Below are positions 4,707 through 5,660 of a DNA stretch of 5,660 nucleotides, one piece after another. Below the pieces are notes generated by a model. The model made no database searches. It worked only from the letters and a program-made list of their open reading frames with translations, and was not told the origin of the DNA. The stretch is from Arenicella sp. (lineage in GTDB: Bacteria; Pseudomonadota; Gammaproteobacteria; Arenicellales; Arenicellaceae): positions 1 through 5,660 of the forward strand of contig JAESTB010000583.1 of NCBI GenBank assembly GCA_016763815.1, in the 5' to 3' direction. Numbering within the stretch: the stretch's first letter is position 1; every line of letters starts with the position of its first letter. A program made the position numbers and the translations under genes.

Positions 4707-5354
4707 TCAGCCGAATCGGGAGTCAGCTACGAACGGATTTGTTTGTCGCTCTTGCCCAAAGGTAGACATGGGGCCGTGACCTGGAATAAATCGAATATCA
4801 TCGCCGAGTGGCAATAAACGTTGACGGATTGAATCGAGTAAATCTTGCGGGTTGCTTTTAGGGAAGTCTGTACGACCAATCGACCCTTGAAATATAACAT
4901 CGCCAACGGCCGCAAACTGTTGCGTTTTTTCGACAAATACCACGTGGCCAGGAGTGTGTCCTGGACAATGCACCACGTCGAAGCTCAAATTGCCAAGAGG
5001 CACACGATCACCATGATTAAGCCATTGGTCAGGCGTAAATGAATCGCCGTCAAAACCGAATTGGCGACACTGTTCTGGCAATAAATCAATCCAAAACTGA
5101 TCATCGCGGTGCGGGCCAATAATCGGTGCGCCGGTAACGCGAGCTAGTTCAGCGGTGCCGCCAGCATGGTCAAGGTGCGCATGTGTTATTAGTATTTTAT
5201 CTAGTTCTAAGCCTTTTGATTGAATCACACCGATTACTTTATCGAGGTCTCCACCAGGGTCGATCACGGCGGCCAAGTTGCTTTCTGTGCACCAGACTAC
5301 GCTACAGTTTTGCGCGAACGGTGTAACCGGAATGATTTTAAATTCTAGGGCCAT
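4707..5354 (-). CDS. gloC: Type II hydroxyacylglutathione hydrolase, metallo-beta-lactamase fold (GloC/YcbL)
   Basis: Cytosolic glyoxalase II that hydrolyses S-D-lactoylglutathione to D-lactate and glutathione, the second step of methylglyoxal detoxification. The 215-residue length equals that of E. coli GloC (YcbL), and the sequence follows it nearly throughout: IIPVTPFAQNCSVVWC (7-22), the metal motif THAHLDH (57-63, ligands H58, H60, D62, H63), HCPGHTPGHVVF (129-140, H133), GDVIF (151-155, bridging D152), GRTDFP (160-165), and LLPLGDD then FIPGHGP (189-195, H193). All metal ligands are present. It lacks the long C-terminal glutathione-binding domain of GloB, which sets it in the short YcbL type. 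The ATG at 5354 matches the family start; AAGG lies only 2 nt before it, an unusually close SD. It follows the PCuAC-type gene by 44 nt on the same strand, and no terminator is obvious after its stop. Confidence 0.94.
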   Translation of the reverse strand: MALEFKIIPVTPFAQNCSVVWCTESNLAAVIDPGGDLDKVIGVIQSKGLELDKILITHAHLDHAGGTAELARVTGAPIIGPHRDDQFWIDLLPEQCRQFGFDGDSFTPDQWLNHGDRVPLGNLSFDVVHCPGHTPGHVVFVEKTQQFAAVGDVIFQGSIGRTDFPKSNPQDLLDSIRQRLLPLGDDIRFIPGHGPMSTFGQERQTNPFVADSRFG

Positions 5355-5398
5355 AACCTTAATGATGGTTGCTTTTTACAGCAGCTATTTAAGCTACT

Positions 5399-5660
5399 TT
5401 AGTTGCTGAACTGGGGTTTAACGCTCACGGTTTGCCGATATTTACGGCCGTCATTGGTGACTAATTCTATTTCTGCGCTGTCGCCTAATTCTAGCGATTG
5501 CTTTGGCCCCATGAGCATCATATGTATTGCCAGTGGCGAAAGGCTAACTTTACTGTTGGCTGGTATAAGCAACTCACCTAGATGGTTCATGCTAGTGATG
5601 CCATCTTTAGTTATCGTGTTATGGATCGTAGCCGTTGAAAATGCCGAACTATTACTTTCG
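5399..5660 (-). CDS. PCuAC-type periplasmic copper(I) chaperone (DUF461), C-terminal part
   Basis: Only the last 86 codons are in the window; the start and any signal peptide lie beyond the right edge. PCuAC proteins carry Cu(I) in the periplasm, typically for cytochrome oxidase CuA assembly with Sco proteins, or in copper handling. The fragment shows the exact signature H-x10-M-x21-H-x-M: His in ATIHN, Met in ITSMN, then HMM in LAIHMMLMGPK. The LMGPKQSLELGDSAEIEL stretch and short C-terminal beta-strand (RQTVSVKPQ) are typical of the cupredoxin-like fold. In-frame coding extends upstream of the internal Met to the window edge (residues ESNSSAFSTATIHN), so that Met is not the start. It precedes gloC by 44 nt on the same strand and may share its transcript; a functional link to glyoxalase is not evident. 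Confidence 0.92.
   Translation of the reverse strand, partial: ESNSSAFSTATIHNTITKDGITSMNHLGELLIPANSKVSLSPLAIHMMLMGPKQSLELGDSAEIELVTNDGRKYRQTVSVKPQFSN

Overview
The window looks like a chromosomal segment of a gammaproteobacterium, probably a free-living aquatic one. The reasons are close motif-level resemblance of BioA, GloC and YbfF to the E. coli proteins, and a sigma factor/DUF3379-type pair that I recall from Vibrio- and Shewanella-like genomes. The species cannot be fixed from this sequence. Most of the window is ordinary housekeeping and accessory metabolism. The least ordinary parts are the two non-coding stretches (1899-2150 and 4354-4706) and the sigma/anti-sigma module.

Left arm, minus strand (1-1898): a TauE/SafE-type membrane exporter is followed 35 nt later by bioA, which runs off the left edge and lacks its C-terminus. 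The two are probably co-transcribed.

Divergent region (1899-2150): no gene was found. The rightward half is rich in secondary structure: a closed three-way-junction-like fold at 1990-2062, an imperfect 18-nt tandem repeat at 2080-2114, and a small hairpin over the ybfF ribosome binding site. It may be a structured 5' leader for the rightward operon.

Centre, plus strand (2151-4353): a YbfF-type alpha/beta hydrolase overlaps by 8 nt an ECF-like sigma factor. After 90 nt comes a single-pass membrane protein with an N-terminal HxxxCxxC zinc anti-sigma motif. This reads as an esterase, sigma and anti-sigma operon. The anti-sigma start region carries a 15-nt direct duplication that gives two equivalent starts 21 nt apart.

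Gap 4354-4706: no intact gene. It holds what I read as a relic of an IS110-family insertion sequence: a 16-codon ORF with the transposase-like N-terminal DIAKNLF motif, ended by an amber codon exactly where Gln is usual. Just before it lies a strong nested stem-loop, and GAGTCCA repeats and an inverted copy surround it. IS110 elements encode bridge RNAs in such non-coding ends, so a residual bridge RNA is possible but unproven.

Right arm, minus strand (4707-5660): a periplasmic PCuAC-type copper chaperone (5' part outside the window) with an exact H-x10-M-x21-H-x-M motif is followed 44 nt later by gloC, a type II glyoxalase II. gloC converges on the sigma operon across the relic-bearing gap.
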